NCBI GenBank assembly: GCA_026874595.1
Contig: CM049313.1
Coordinates: forward strand, 38,346,659-38,410,658
DNA length: 64,000 nucleotides
Reading direction: 5' to 3'
Source of the DNA: Sipunculus nudus
Taxonomy: Eukaryota > Annelida > Sipuncula > Golfingiida > Sipunculidae
Shown here one piece after another: positions 34,706 to 48,433 of this stretch. Positions within the stretch are counted from its first letter, which is position 1. The number at the start of each line of letters is the position of its first letter. A program made the translations under genes and the position numbers. The notes under the pieces were generated by a model that ran no database searches, was not told the DNA's origin, and worked only from the letters and a program-made list of their open reading frames with translations.

Positions 34706-35125
34706 TGGAACCAACCCGCTGTGCACCCTTTTCGATCTGTTTTCTTTCGCGAATATTGTATAAAGTTCTATGAAAGAAATCTGGTGGCATAAGGACCCCA
34801 CAAGGATGATTCTGTATACTCTGGTGCCCAAAGGACATCACATGTATAATGCTGTATATCCCAGTGGCCTGAGGACACCACAAGTATGATGCTACATACC
34901 CTGGTGGCATAAGGACAACACAGGTATGATGGTGTGTATCCTGGTATATTCCTACATACCCCGATGGCCTGAGGACACCACATATATAATACTGTGTATC
35001 CTGGTGGCCGATTTGCGGATAGAAAACAGATTGAGAAGGGTGCATAACGGGCTGGTGGCCTGAGTCCACCCGGTGTCCCAAGGGCACCATGGCTACCCGG
35101 TGTCACAAGGCCACCATTCGCGAAA
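34650..35125. repeat. Fold-back (inverted repeat) element with a 40-bp repeat spacer
   Basis: The left arm (about 34650-34757) holds 'ggtggccttg', 'tgcaccctttt', 'gatctgttttct' and 'tcgcgaat'. The right arm (about 35009-35125) holds the reverse complements 'agaaaacagatt', 'gaagggtgca', 'caaggccacc' and 'attcgcga'. The spacer (34780-35005) is a degenerate 40-bp tandem repeat with 'gg.ggacaccaca' and 'tatgatgctg' in each unit. Overlapping open frames through here, up to 172 codons, are products of the repeats. Confidence 0.8.
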
Positions 35126-37970
35126 GTTATCTGCCACCTGCCTCTCTGCCGAAATCCGGAATGCCGACTACCACCTTGCCGATTCCTTTTTGCCGAAACG
35201 CCGGTTTTCCGACTTTGTCAATAAAACTGTAATATGTAGGTAGTGTCGGGACATGATGCTTGAAATACATGCTAATGACTAAATTTCATTATTTTGTATG
35301 TAGAATATGAAGAAATAGTTGTGTCTCAGACTGGAATTTAAAGGTGCGAAGCAGGACTCGGCAATAGCCTGGCGGGCCAATGCGTCATGACCGACTGACT
35401 TCACCCACGCCCGGAAGTTGGCAAGTCGGCTGAAGAATAGCTCCCTGCCGTCGTTGTAAGAGTCGAAAAGCCCGGTATTTGACATCGGTTGTTTGGAAGC
35501 TGTAAGCATTCCCGAACCGAACATTATTTATTTTAATAAGTTATATATTCACATGACAGAAACAAAAAAAATCCATAAAAATACCTATGTAGCATATTTT
35601 TAGATTTAAGATAAATAGATTACACCAACCTGCAAGAAGCTCCATATTTCAAATTAAAAAGATAGTAGCTTGGTTTAAAGGCATATACCTATAATAACTT
35701 TTATGTTGGAATTCGGACCCGAATCTTCCTGGTTAAAATTCTGACAGGTAATATGGAACCTGGATAAAATTATAAAGATTCACTCTTATGAAAATAAAAA
35801 AAGTTATAAAATGAAAAAAGTTGCATGCAAAATTTTGTTACAAAGGCTTGATGAAATGGTGGGCTCTTGTGTAACGATTCAGATTACTTTTGCCTCAGAT
35901 TGATGCCTGTAACTTGAAATAGGATTCGGATGACTGGTTGTAGGACTAAATCTATTTCAAATTACCCTGAACTTAAAATGAGTTCATCCACTTCCCCTAT
36001 GTGGGTGAATTCCTCCTCGTACTTCGCTTTCCTCCACCCCTGAATATTAACCACCAAACGCCACCATCCGAGCCATGGAGAGTGACTTGTAATAGTAATT
36101 TTAACTAACTATCCATATAAACTATTTTTATAAGAAATAAATTAGACAATCCATATAATAAAGAGTTTATCGTGCTTTTAACTTTTATATCAGACTGAAT
36201 GCCTGCGTGGCAGGACACAGACCTATGTAAGAAGCTGACATCTGTTAGCTGTATAGATTCTGCCTTTTGTAACTACTGAAATTGTATGTGATAAAAGTCC
36301 CTTTTTCATCAGCACACCGAACGGTTAAGTTTGATCAAATATTTTTGAATACTGCACCTTTGATGAAAGTGCCATTTGCTTGGGTAGGTTTTATTATATT
36401 AATATTTCATATCTGATTTCCTCTGTTTGATATGCCATTATTTGCATGCTAACGAATATATGGACTGTTTTGCAGAGGTGAGTGATGAAAGAAACTTAGG
36501 TATCCTGTCTCGTATCAAAGTGGGGGCTTGATATATCCGTAAAGAATAGTAAGGAATTTTTTAAAATCTACAAACATGATATTAAATTTTACCATCAACT
36601 TAACATTCTTCTTTTATTATTGCAATTAAGAAATATAAAAAAGTACAGCTGAAATTGAATTTACATGTACTAGTTACATGTATTTGAACATCATGTCTGT
36701 TTCAAAGGAAAGACTTATTTATAATTTATTTAGACTACATGCGTGCATGACATGATACGCGCCTATGTAGAAGGTCACATCTGTTTGCTGTATAGATTCT
36801 AAGCTTCTTTTGCCATGCATGAAGTGATAGCTTTCAGACTGTATGTTGGCACGAAAACAGAATCAACACACATTTAGAGGTGCGCATCATGTTGCTATAT
36901 GCTGCCTTTGTAATATGGTGAAAAATGCATGAAATAATCAATACTCATTAGGATACCTTTTGCAAATTAGTATATTTTTTATACGATGATGATGCAGACT
37001 TAGACTGTATGCTCGTATGAAGGAACCAACACGTATCAGTAAAATATCACTGCCCTTTGTTGTGATGCTTTCTTTGTGATATAGAACTAGTTCCTTGCCA
37101 ACGAGTTGCCATTAAAATTCACTTTGCATAAAGTGTTTATGTCAACAAAATACTTTCAATTGCTGACATTATGCACATTTGTAGATTCATGTAGTACCTG
37201 CATGTATTGTTAGAAATATTCACATCATGTATGGTTCGGTGCTGTCAGGTTCAAGCTAGCTGATCTTTCAGGGATGGATTCTCAGAAAATGGAAAAGCAA
37301 GGCGGAAGATATAGAGAGTCGAATTCAGAAAACAAGGATAAAAAATATAATGCACCCTCAGGTTCCAGACATGCAATTTATCTTCAACTTGATTACCTCA
37401 AAATTCAGTAAAAGGTTTGGTTGGAGTTTTTATTGACTTGTTTGGTGATTGTAACTTTTCTGTTCTTTCAGCTTCTGAGATCTGGCACCTCAGTACAGTT
37501 ACACTTTCCCTTTGTCAGTTTTATGTCCTATTGCAGAATGCTTGGGAAACTTTCATACCATCTGCTTCATTTAGTGAACCTACATTTTTGAGAATACACC
37601 ACTTCTGAATATTATCACTGAACAGAACAGTTTATTACAGCATTCTTTGTAATATCTCCAGCAATTTTTTTATAATCTGTGCCTGAATATTTTCTTTTAG
37701 TTTTGGCAGGACAAAAGCGTTTTTCTTCTGGTAAAACACACACTATTCCAACTTACTATCGGTGCTTTTTATCTTATGTGCAAGGTTCAGTTCGATCTAC
37801 AATTTTGCATCTTGTGCACTTGAAGATAAAATATGTATACTGAGTCTTCATGCAAGTAAAGAGTCTGGAAGCTGGCAAAAGAACCATTTACTTATAAACA
37901 AAAACTTTCTTTAACATTGATTGTACAACTGGTTATAATAACAACTACAAGGCACTTTTCATGGGTCGGA
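35126..37970. other. Unassigned AT-rich sequence
   Basis: No gene recognised. A 'cgagccatggagagtgac' phrase at about 36069 resembles 'gagccatggggagtgcc' at about 40474 and may be a short SINE-like remnant. Nothing else is seen. Confidence 0.5.
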
Positions 37971-38110
37971 TGGCAAAGTAGTGGACGGAATCAGAGGAAA
38001 CGAAGAAAACAACCGACTCTGTACGGACCACTACAACCCACTCTCATAGCAACATCAGGGATAGAAAATCGCAAGTGAAGAGAGCCGAGCGTTTTACCGA
38101 TCGACTGTCA
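37970..38110 (-). repeat. Degenerate SINE-like fragment
   Basis: Shares word order with 59070-59235 on the same strand: 'ggatggca..', 'accgac', 'actacaacccact.tcata' and 'gagccgagcgtttt' against 'gagcagagcgtttt'. The copy at 59 kb keeps a B box. This one does not keep it recognisably. Confidence 0.5.
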
Positions 38111-38224
38111 CTTTCATAACATTGAAAGAGACAGTGTTTAAATACTTAAAATTAACAAATATATTAAATTTCAGTAGGGTAATCTACAAATACGTTTTAC
38201 CGTTAGATGTTCTGGTAAAAAGGG

Positions 38225-38890
38225 ATATTTTAGTACAATTACAATACCAACAAAATCAGACTTCATTCACACATTCATGATACAGACCTCAAACCCTTAT
38301 AAATTAATTTCTCGACCCCAATAACATAAAAACAGTGCTCATGCAATGCATTCTAGGACAAATATAACCGGCTGTATTGGTATTTTATATTTCGGTGTCC
38401 ATCTTGGCCACCATCTTAGATTTTTAATCAAGACATGGTGAATCCCGCTCGGCTCCATATCTGAACATATAGAGTATGGTCCGGAAAATTATTATGCCAA
38501 GTTTCATTCTTCTCTCATCTTTTACACAATTTTTCTTAATATGCAGCTTTACCGCTGGACTAATGAGAATATTACCAAATTCTTGATAAAAAAAACAGCC
38601 AATGAGTATCTGAAGAGGTTTAAAACCTCAAAAATTGAATTTCTCAGCCCCAAAAAACATAATATTAGAGTATTTGCACTGGTGACATTATAACTCATGT
38701 CATTGACATTTTCTAATCTGGCGGCCATCTTGGCCGCCATCTTGGATTTTGGCCAAGATAATTTTCTTTCAGCTTGGCCCTATATCTGAAATTCACCAAT
38801 AAGCTCCTGAGAATAATTTTGCCAACTTTCATGCTTCATTCATTTTTTTGCACAATTCCTCCAAATATGGGAGCTTAACCGCTGGACTAC
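38225..38890 (+). repeat. Duplicated ~325-bp unit with 'ggccatcttgg' core
   Basis: Two diverged units. 'aatttctcgacccc' (about 38311) pairs with 'aatttctcagcccc' (about 38637). 'tccatcttggccaccatctt' pairs with 'ggccatcttggccgccatct'. 'taccgctggact' near 38550 pairs with 'aaccgctggact' near 38878. From memory, 'ggcggccatcttgg' repeats are frequent in bivalve genomes. Nothing suggests coding. Confidence 0.8.
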
Positions 38891-41800
38891 AGGTGGTGCG
38901 AGAAAAATACTCATCCAGTCAGAACTGAAAGAAAAGTAATTTTTATTTTACCTCATAAAAGAGCGCATATAACGTAGGAACCCCACCCAACTCGTTGAGT
39001 TCATTCCGTTATAAAAGTACTTCCGCATGTCAGGATTTCGACTTTTACCTTATATTAAACAAGTGGATGTCTGGCTGTTCCTAACAGAAAAAAAGAGCGA
39101 TGGTGAACATGGACTCACCGATGTGTTTAGGTTTATTTACATTATGTGTTAATTACCCGGTTGCTATTTTGCCGGTTTGATCATGCAGTGCTGAAGCAGA
39201 CGACCCGAGGCCGCGGTCCAATGTCGAATTTTATCGTCTGTTCCGCTTAAATCAGATCAAATTACAGAGTCAAACGGGCACGATTTAGCCTTCATCACCT
39301 CAAAAATCACAGCAAATCGACGGATCGGCAGCCGTCTCAGACGCTTCTACCACTTTGAGATGAATGTATATCTTTACTGAAATGGCAGCTTTATCCTTAA
39401 CTACATGGCAGCGCGGCCAAACGATCGTGTTACATTTACCTCCATATGAGACATTTTACCTTTAACTCTTGAAAAATAATGGCCGGTATTCCACATCTAC
39501 TTTGTTCCCGCTCCATTGACCTAAATAACATAAATCCATTTTGTCTTAGTCATTTTCCGGTAAGCATCCGGGAGGTTGTATATTTATTCACGCCTCCGGT
39601 GCAATATTTCATGTTAACCTCCCCGCAGTTTTAAAGTAAAACGTAGTAAAATACTGCCTACCCGGCCCTCAGTAGAGAAAGGGCGTGATTTGTATTGCCT
39701 TAAGTGAAAAAAAATAAGATATAATAAAAACTACCGGCTCTTGGTCGCTGTGCACCGGGTTCATGGGTGGTCATACTCCGGGCTAGCTGTAGGCCGGATT
39801 ATTGTCACATTAAAGTGGTTTGATTTGATGATATCCTATGAAGCTTGAACAAACTGCGAGCGGAATTAGATAAGAGTTAATACCATGATATATGCTCTTT
39901 AAATCACCGAATTTTTTATTGACTATTCTACAGTCCTGAGCATTACTCTTATCAATACCAGTGTCATATCTGAGGGTATAAGGAGTGTTAATTTTAATTT
40001 CAGGGACATATGTTTACACGTTGCATGATATATTCTAGAAAGCTCACTATGTAGTGATGACGTTCGTTCCTTGAGCTGATCTTGGCTTCCGTTTCCTTGC
40101 TTCCACATCTGCGAACAGACAGATAGTGACTAGCACAGACACGCAAAAGGATACAAGAAGAGACAGAAACAGAGACAGACAGAGGCATATATATATTGTT
40201 GTTTGGGAAGAAAGATCAATTCGCTGACGCCGGCTATAAACCAAGGTATCCATTGAAACAAGGTAAAGTTGAAACACTGGTAACAGCAACCGCACACACA
40301 CTCACCAAACACACAACTTCATTTACGGAAACATGTTTTGATCGCACGCCTTAATTGATTTAGCAGACTAAGCAACGTAATTGGTTGTCGAGGCCCGTCC
40401 AAGGTAAGTGATTTTCTCCGGGGGTCTCCGGATTCCTACAATTCCGGATACTACCGAACGCAACAATAAAACTGAGCCATGGGGAGTGCCTAGTATTATC
40501 TATAATAACTATTTCTGCCACGATATAAATATATATAGTTTAAATATTAACAGAGCAAACTTTACATTTGAAAAGGCGTTTTAATTTAATTTGAAATGGA
40601 TTTAACTTCGGTTGTGTTATGCATCATTTCATGAACTGAAGAGAGTTTGTAAATATCCCATGTCAGTTATTCTTAAACATAAAAGGCCCTTTTACCATAT
40701 CTCAGTTTCCGTAGTGACATTATATTTATATATCTTTTCTCCTTAAAGATAGAACTGGCCGACATGTCAGAGCTCAAAGACACAACAAGAAACATACAAT
40801 AGTACAGTTCTTTCGTAAACATAGATTGAATAATCAGTTCAGACCTAAAAGCATATATAATCAATGAACACTTCATAAACCAAAAACTGCAAAGGAGTTT
40901 CCTTCTTTAACAACGGTAAAGCGACTCAGTCAGGTTGAGTAAAAATTCTATTATTATATATACCATATTATATGAAAGAGAATACTATAGTTCCCCTTGT
41001 TAGCATATAGATAGAAATGATAACATGTTGAAATTAAGTGCGAAAGCTAGAAACTAAGTATGCATGAAACTAAATGTTTTATTAAAAAAGTATTCAATAA
41101 ACTTATGATTAATATCGATTATTAAATACTGTTATACAGACACAGGCGAAGAAAAAAGGAGGTGTTTAAAAAAGAGTAAATTCTGTTTGATTGTCAAACT
41201 GACCAATCAGCACACTTGCAAAAAAAAAAAACAGAGAAAGAATAACCAAGAGAGAAAGTTTTGTTCTGATGACTCAGCGACGGAAGTTCTTTTGACTTGT
41301 CTTAACAAATAAATGCATTTGGCGATGTGAGGCCTTATGGGATATGTAACAATCAAGGAAGGGTCAGTCCTTGTATTGTTACCATGCCTTATAATGAAAG
41401 TTGACACAGCTATGGTAGGGACATGTAATGAGGAGCAACCATGTATGTATTCCCCGGTAATTGGACCCCGGCTAAGTATTGGTTGTCTTATTTGATCAGT
41501 TCTGATAATGATAATGACAGGAAGCAGATTAACTTTATAACATATTTACGGCTGTTTGCTTTCATACCTGTCATACCTTACACTGTAGACAGAAGGATGA
41601 TGCATGACTGACTCCGCTCCTTCACTTCAGGTAGTGACACTACTTCTTATATAACTTGTCTCATGCCTTGTATTTCCTTTTTTTAAGGTTTAGTCTGATG
41701 AATAAAAATAGAATTTAATAGGATCGGGACTCTTTTCTCCAGAAAAAATTAATTGAGCATAAGGCGAGAAACCTAAATCGGGGCTAGGATGGCCCTTGCT

Positions 41801-43709
41801 TTTCTACGTACGTGGTTTGATATGAGATTAAAGTTTCTGATTTTTTTCCTTAAATTTTCTTCCATTTATATATGCAACAAGAACGCATTTTACACCCAGT
41901 TGCATATAACCTGTTCTTGCAAAGTTCAGGTAGTTCCTGATAGATGGCACTGCAGTAGGCCTTTCGCAAAAAAATCAAGTTTCTCATGATGTATACGGAG
42001 ATACCAGTAAAGAACCTCCCTTATTACACATTCGTCTCCGTTCCGACAGTTCAATAACAAAAACGGGAATTTCCGAGGTTTTTGCTACAAAAGACATGCG
42101 CGACAATAGTCTAGTGGTAGAACCTGCAATTATGATATATTACATTGATTTATCTATGCATTTATTTATCGTAAAACGTAACAGGCACATGCTTGAGGCC
42201 TTTCATGTGGAAAATGAATTAATGATGATCACGTTTTATCCCTGGAAACTATCACAAAGAAGACAATTGTTGTTGGTCTGGCTTGATTGTAAGATAAGTC
42301 CTTAAACTTTAAGACAAAGGCTATTCCGTTGAACACCACACTTATAGCTTCACAGTGAACATTACCTGTAGATTCCTGTTGACATTATGGCTCATATTCT
42401 TACTGAACATCAAAGTTTCATATTCCAGTTGAATGTCAAGCACTGTTACACTCCTGGTAAAAACTTTGGTTACACAGTGGTTACACATGGCTACAGCGTG
42501 AACATCTCTCAGCTTGACTGGCACTATACGCAAAGGTGTGTGATTATACCTTGATAAGATTCAATAGCCATTCCCTGAACTGCTACATAGCTCTGACCTA
42601 AGTGACATCCTGCCATAATATGCTTTGGCCTTCACTGGACTGCAAATTATACCTACACATAATTAGCCATTTAGATACAGATTTAAAATTACATAGAATC
42701 TTAAGCACACTCTCAAACATTTACCACTAAGCATTAAATTCTTAAAACACCTCTGTTATAAAAAACCTTATTGTCACGTTTGCAAATGAGCGATGTTCCC
42801 CGCCCGTCCCTCTCCGACCCAAGTCCGTTAGCAGAATGAGTAGCGTCATATCGAACCTCTGGCATTACGATCAGATTACATCTAAGTCTGAGGACTGCAG
42901 TATAAAGCCTATTGAAGATTCAAATATTTTTCTCATTTCTGACAACGCTTCATTGCTAAAGGTACACAGTTAATTAACATAAACCAGACTAGTCATTAGC
43001 ATTTTTGTGTACTTTCTAATAATACCAACATGAGCGAGAAAAGTTCCGTTTTAACCAAGCACATTGGTAAATTCTTCGGCATGTTTGTTGAATTTATGAC
43101 CACATGAACGCAAGCATGGCTCGCACGGGTTACAGGATGCATGCAGGCAGCTTGCAGGCGATACAGGAATGACCCGTGTCCATGGAGACGGTGTTTCAGT
43201 TTGGGTTGTCAGCTCACATGTATACTATTGTGGTAATTTATTATTCTAAGCATAATATCGAGATTATTGGCCGTTTTCCACAATATGAATGCAACCTGAT
43301 GCATTCCCCGATATTACATATATCACGACTCGAGTAGGCTTACCAGCCCAATTATCCGATTGCCTGCTGAGTCCGGTTGTCACGGCTAACAGAACGAGTC
43401 GCTATATGGTACGACAAAACTATGTGGGATGAAACGTTGGCTCTATATTGCAAGCGCATAAATGAATATGTTTTTAAAATATCATTTGTTTGACTTTATC
43501 CACAGCCGCAATCCCGTGAAAAAAAATTGTATGTTAAGGTAGAAACATGAGTTGCTCTGGTGATGATGGTTTTCGTATGTGCGTGTGAGTGATGGTACAT
43601 GAGTGTGCCATATGTTATATGATATAGTAAATCTCTATTCAACGCTTTTATTTTTGTTCTTCATGAGACTCGATTAAATATTAAGTGTTTACTGGTAGGA
43701 AACAACATC
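38891..43709. other. Unassigned sequence
   Basis: No gene recognised over 4.8 kb. A SINE-like tail 'attttctccgggggtctccg' lies at about 40410-40500. The open frames here are short, often opposing, and have no motif. Confidence 0.5.
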
Positions 43710-44072
43710 TACGGTGGCTCGTATAGGACATGCACAAAATTATTTTTATCTCGTTCCCACGAGATAGTATCTCGTGGCCACGCGATAATTATCTCGTTCC
43801 CACGCGTTAGTATCTCGTGGCCACGCGATAATTATCTCGTTCCCACGCGTTAGTATCTCGTGGCCACGCGATAATTATCTCGTTCCCACGCGTTAGTATC
43901 TCGTGGCCACGCGATAATTATCTCGTTCCCACGGAATTTAGAGCGGACTTAATATGCTGAGACCTGAAATGATACAACGGGCACTCGTACAACACTCGTG
44001 GGCCATATTTGTCTGGAGAATGTGTGAGCGGGGAAAGGGGGTGGGGGTTGGGAGGGGGGTGGGGGGGGCTAT

Positions 44073-44222
44073 ATATATATATATGTGTGTGTGTGTGTAT
44101 GTATATATATAATATATATATTATATATACTAGTATATATATTATATATATTTTATATATACATATATATTATATATATATTATTATTTATATATATATG
44201 TTTATATATCTATATATTTATA
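44073..44222. repeat. TA-rich low-complexity tract inside the fold-back element
   Basis: Imperfect (TA)n with 'tatatatattatatatata' words, self-complementary throughout. Open frames of Tyr/Ile here are artefacts of the tract. Confidence 0.9.
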
Positions 44223-44582
44223 AATAAGGGCCGTAGCCTGACACAAATGGCGGGGGGTGGGGTGGTTGGGAGGGGGTCTCACCCTCCCAAGGTTTTGAAA
44301 ATTTTGAAAAACTGTTTGGGTACTACTGCATTCTGGTGCATTTTATTGGTCAATGCTTATTAAGTAAAACAGTACTTCCTTGTAGGGAGATTTTTGTTAT
44401 TTGTCTGGCAATGGATTCATTTTCACAAAGAATATCATCTTTTTTCACCGCAAATCGCGGAGTCTGCGGCCGTGTAAATATGGTACTCCAAGTACTGAGC
44501 AGAAGAGGATATATATATATACATATATATGTGAGGGTGCAAATACCCAATAATAATAGAGTGGATGTTTTTATATCCAACA

Positions 44583-44680
44583 TTATGTTGGGGGGTCAGC
44601 CCCCCCCAAAAAAAAAAAAATGGGGGGGGGGGGCTCGGCCCCCGCCCCTTCCCCCCCCCCCCCCCCCCACACACACACGG
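44583..44680. repeat. Homopolymer cluster (G, C and A runs)
   Basis: G6, C8, A13, G12 and a C run of about 18 occur within 100 bases, ending in a short (AC)n. The long C/G runs can form quadruplex or i-motif structures. They are also places where sequence length errors are likely. Confidence 0.9.
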
Positions 44681-45525
44681 TTTCGCCGCCTATGAATACA
44701 TAACTGAAGTTTTATTGTAGAAAGAAAAATGTGAAGGGGAAGAATGAGCAAATTTCTCGTAAAAAGGTCTCCTTAACCCCTCCCCCCAGTCATAATGAAG
44801 TGGCATGGCTGAGACCTTTTGTTGTAAGCTTCTCCCTTGAGACACAAACCGACATGTTGTTTACCCTGTTCGGTATACCCGAAATTAAATAACCCCAACC
44901 CTAGTCCTAAAAAATAAGATTTTCTGGGAAGGTAAAATACAAACAAGTGTTTCAGTTTAATTCATGTTTGGTACACAAGGGTTTATATCACCCTTACCTT
45001 AAAACAAACTCAATACAGTTTCCATGAACAAATAAAAATCGGATAGTTGAACCAACGCAATGAAATGGTGAACCAACGCAATGAAAACTGCTGAAATTTA
45101 CCTCAAAGCATTCGGCGCAAACACACATACAACGAAATACATACTAACAATTTAAGCTGCATCGACGCTGGATATAAAACAGACCACAGACATTCTTGTC
45201 CGAATGAGGGCTTAAGCTATAGCATGGCATACTAACGCGTGGCCACGCGATACTAACGCGTGGGAACCAGATAATTATCGCTTGGGAACGAGATACTATC
45301 GCGTGGGAACGAGATAATTATCGCGTGGCCACGAGATACTATCTCGTGGGAACGAGATAATTATCGCGTGGCCACGAGATACTGTCGCGTGGGAACGAGA
45401 TTATTATCGCGTGGGAACGAGATACTATCTCATGGGAACGAGATAATTATCGCGTGGTCACGAGATACTATCGCGTGGGAACGAGATAAAAAATAATTTT
45501 GTGCATGTCCTATACGAGCCACCGT

Positions 45526-46009
45526 ACATCACATTTTTGCGCGCAGAAAAAAATTGAAATATTGTTTTTCTACTTCTGTGTAAACCTGTATTTCGCCCAT
45601 GTTGAGGTGTTTTACCAAGTTGATTATATGGGTTATATTTGGGTTGTATAAGCGGAGATAAAAATTTAAAAAATTGTACGATGCTCATACAACTACGGCG
45701 ATATTATCTAATCTTATAATTCAGGGTTAAGGACGTGTTCCCTCTAGCGTATTATTGCGAACTCTGGTCTGTATATCCAATCGCAACTAATTTCTCTTTG
45801 CAGATAGACTATAGCGCTTTCGGACTGTCCTCGAAGTACATTCGTGTCGTATTTCCGATGTTTTTTAATCCTTGACAGATTCATTCTTCGCAAGCATTTA
45901 TAAAGCGTGCAGGTGCCGCCATCGTTTGTTTATACTCGAAATTTCGGATATCGGAATTCCGTCAAAATCTTTAGAATGATGGACATTGCATACATACATA
46001 TATATATAA

Positions 46010-46075
<66 letters not shown>

Positions 46076-46630
46076 ACATACAGCCTAGTCGTTACATTTT
46101 TATTAAAATTACACGGAACTTGTATATAGAATTGCACATTTGCTATTCTACACGAAAACCAATTTAATATATTTAAGAAATGCGTTATGCGAAAAGTTAA
46201 ATCCTTTTGTTATATCCTCTTATTACATGTAAGGTGTAACTATTTTAGTGTCATGCCAGGCCGCGCTTCTGACCTATCAAATAAATACCTATCTTAGTTA
46301 ATGAAATTTTGGGTGTCGATTACCAATGTCATTTCTATGTCTGCATTCAAACTTGACAAAGCCATATATGTCTTTACACATTACGAATACAGGAGATTCC
46401 CGGGCAGCCGATATCCGAGCTGTCGCGCGGGGCAGACAGACGTATATTAAGTATTGTCCCGAGGGCGATGTGTCAATTACTTGGAACCCCGGTCCCAAAT
46501 GGATACCGACACATACCACACGGAGGTCACAGTAAAATTGATCTCTGTCACATTCTCTGTCCTTCGAGCTGTTCGTCTGTCTGTCCATTCCATACAGGTT
46601 TTAACTATAATTCATTCATAAAGCTCAGTG

Positions 46631-46689
<59 letters not shown>

Positions 46690-48420
46690 CGTAGAATAAT
46701 ATACTTATATAACGGATCAGAGAGGTTTCATAGAATTTACTTAAAACATTACAGTAATGATTTTTTATATTCATATATTAATAAAACTTATATTCGTATA
46801 CTACCATGACTTTTCCCGAATCTCTATTTGCATATTCATAATTATATGAATATTTAAACAAGAAGGCACTGAGTGACCGCATACCTCCACCAGCACCGTG
46901 ATTACTAGATCCTGATTATTACCAATATCTTCATCTTACTTTGATGTGTGGTATAAAAGTGCAGGAAATGTGTTAATAAAAGCCGTGAGGAAAGTGTTCA
47001 TCTCGAAGGTTGCATCACAAGTTAGCTCCGTCAGACAAAGGCGGCTCAATTAGGTAGCACGGTCACGCAGATCGGAAATTTACCACTAACCGTAGGGAAG
47101 GAAGACGGTTCGAAATATTTTAGTAATTCTGTTATAGACAGACTATTGCCAGTAGAAGCATAATACAACGGCATTACAAGGTAAATTACAATGTGTTTCT
47201 CTCAAAGCACATGAAAATAGGCGGAACTGATATTTTTCCTCGAAACAATATTGGTTTTACGATGATCTCACAGATTTTGTAAAGTTGATTCCGATTATGA
47301 AAAAGGCTTTGTAAGATGTGGCTTTAGTTTCATTCTGATAATTATTTAAGTCAATAAGTCTAGGCCTTAAAAGAATAAGCAGAGTGTCGATTCAAAATGC
47401 CCAGGTTCAGGTCTACGTTTACTGTGAAGTCCCACAAGGCCATTTTCTGGTATATTTTCATGGTCGAATAACCCAATATTCTCTCGTGTCAGCATTTAGA
47501 ATTACAGAAAAAACAGGACGCGTAGTCACTAACCGCGTATGGAATATATACAGTGAACCCTGCCAATTAAAGAACTCTCAAGACTTGTTTTTTTTTTCTC
47601 TTAATAAAGAGATATCCTTAAAATACAGGTGACAGCATACAGAGGTTCACCTGGTGTACACGAAATAATTGATGGGAACATATTTTAATTATTTTAAGGC
47701 TAAAATACACATGTTTGAAAATTTTTCTGAGGGGATTATCAAGTATATTCTTTTCTTCAATCGATAACAAAATCCCCTTCTTAATCAGAAGGATTACAAT
47801 CTATTGGGTTTCTTTGATGAATGAATATACTGTTGATGATGGAAGTTCATAATAAATAGTTGCATGTGTGAGTATTATAAAAAAAATTCCCGGCAATCTT
47901 GCTTGTCTATATCAAGATGCTGCCCCCGGCCTTTTATAGATCCTGTATCTTCCCAATAGAAGAACACATGATTCATGCCACCCCAAACTCGGTTGTGTAT
48001 GATTGCACATTCACTAATTTATTAGCGTACATGTAGTTTTCCCCGGGGGCCACTGCCTATTATTGAACCTAGAAATAAATCAGTACCCGAGCACCAAGTT
48101 CTGGGGAGAGAGAACTGGGGCATGGTTGCTAAGTGGCTTCTGATGCAATCGTTATGATTGTAAAAACATGATCCCGACTCTTAGCTGCAGGAATTGTTTA
48201 GTTGTATACTCAAGACCTAGTATTATTATTAAACTGCGTGTTCTCTTAAATTCAGTATGCTTTGATTTTGTAACACACGTACAGCCTTAATTATAACGTA
48301 CATGGGTAGTTTAAAAATTTCCCCAGTTACCTTGTTTTTTTTACAATATGTATAAACGGCAGTTTTGTGTTACTGTCGTTATTTGATTATATTTTAGTGG
48401 TACAAGGCTCTTTTAAAATA
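45526..48420. other. Unassigned sequence with TA/CA tracts
   Basis: (TA)n(CA)n(TA)n lies at about 46010-46072 and (AT)26 at 46636-46688. The frames at 46326-46535 and 47384-47632 have no recognised motif. Nothing else is seen. Confidence 0.5.
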
Positions 48421-48433
48421 ACGGATACACGCG

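Larger units (their letters stand above)
43710..45525. mobile_element. Fold-back DNA element with 43-bp repeat arms (non-autonomous)
   Basis: The left end TACGGTGGCTCGTATAGGAC and the right end GTCCTATACGAGCCACCGTA are exact inverted repeats. Complementarity continues through the next bases and into arms (43752-43933 and 45231-45490) made of a 43-bp unit with 'tatctcgttcccacg' and 'tatctcgtggccacg'. The interior (1.3 kb) has no coding capacity and contains TA-rich, poly-G and poly-C tracts. The flanks fit a CATC duplication, or alternatively TA if the ends are read as CGGTGG...CCACCG. No transposase is present. Confidence 0.8.

Noticed and set aside
34572-35106. Long overlapping open frames (96-172 codons) on the minus strand
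   Set aside because: They follow from 36-bp and 40-bp tandem repeats that rarely contain stops. Several frames are open at once, which argues against coding.
43752-43933. CRISPR-like palindromic repeats
   Set aside because: The 43-bp units are tandem with no variable spacers, and they form one arm of an inverted-repeat element.
44009-44363. Tyr/Ile-rich open frames
   Set aside because: They are translations of TA-rich low-complexity DNA. The same applies to frames at 45898-46167, 46468-46689 and 55166-55428.
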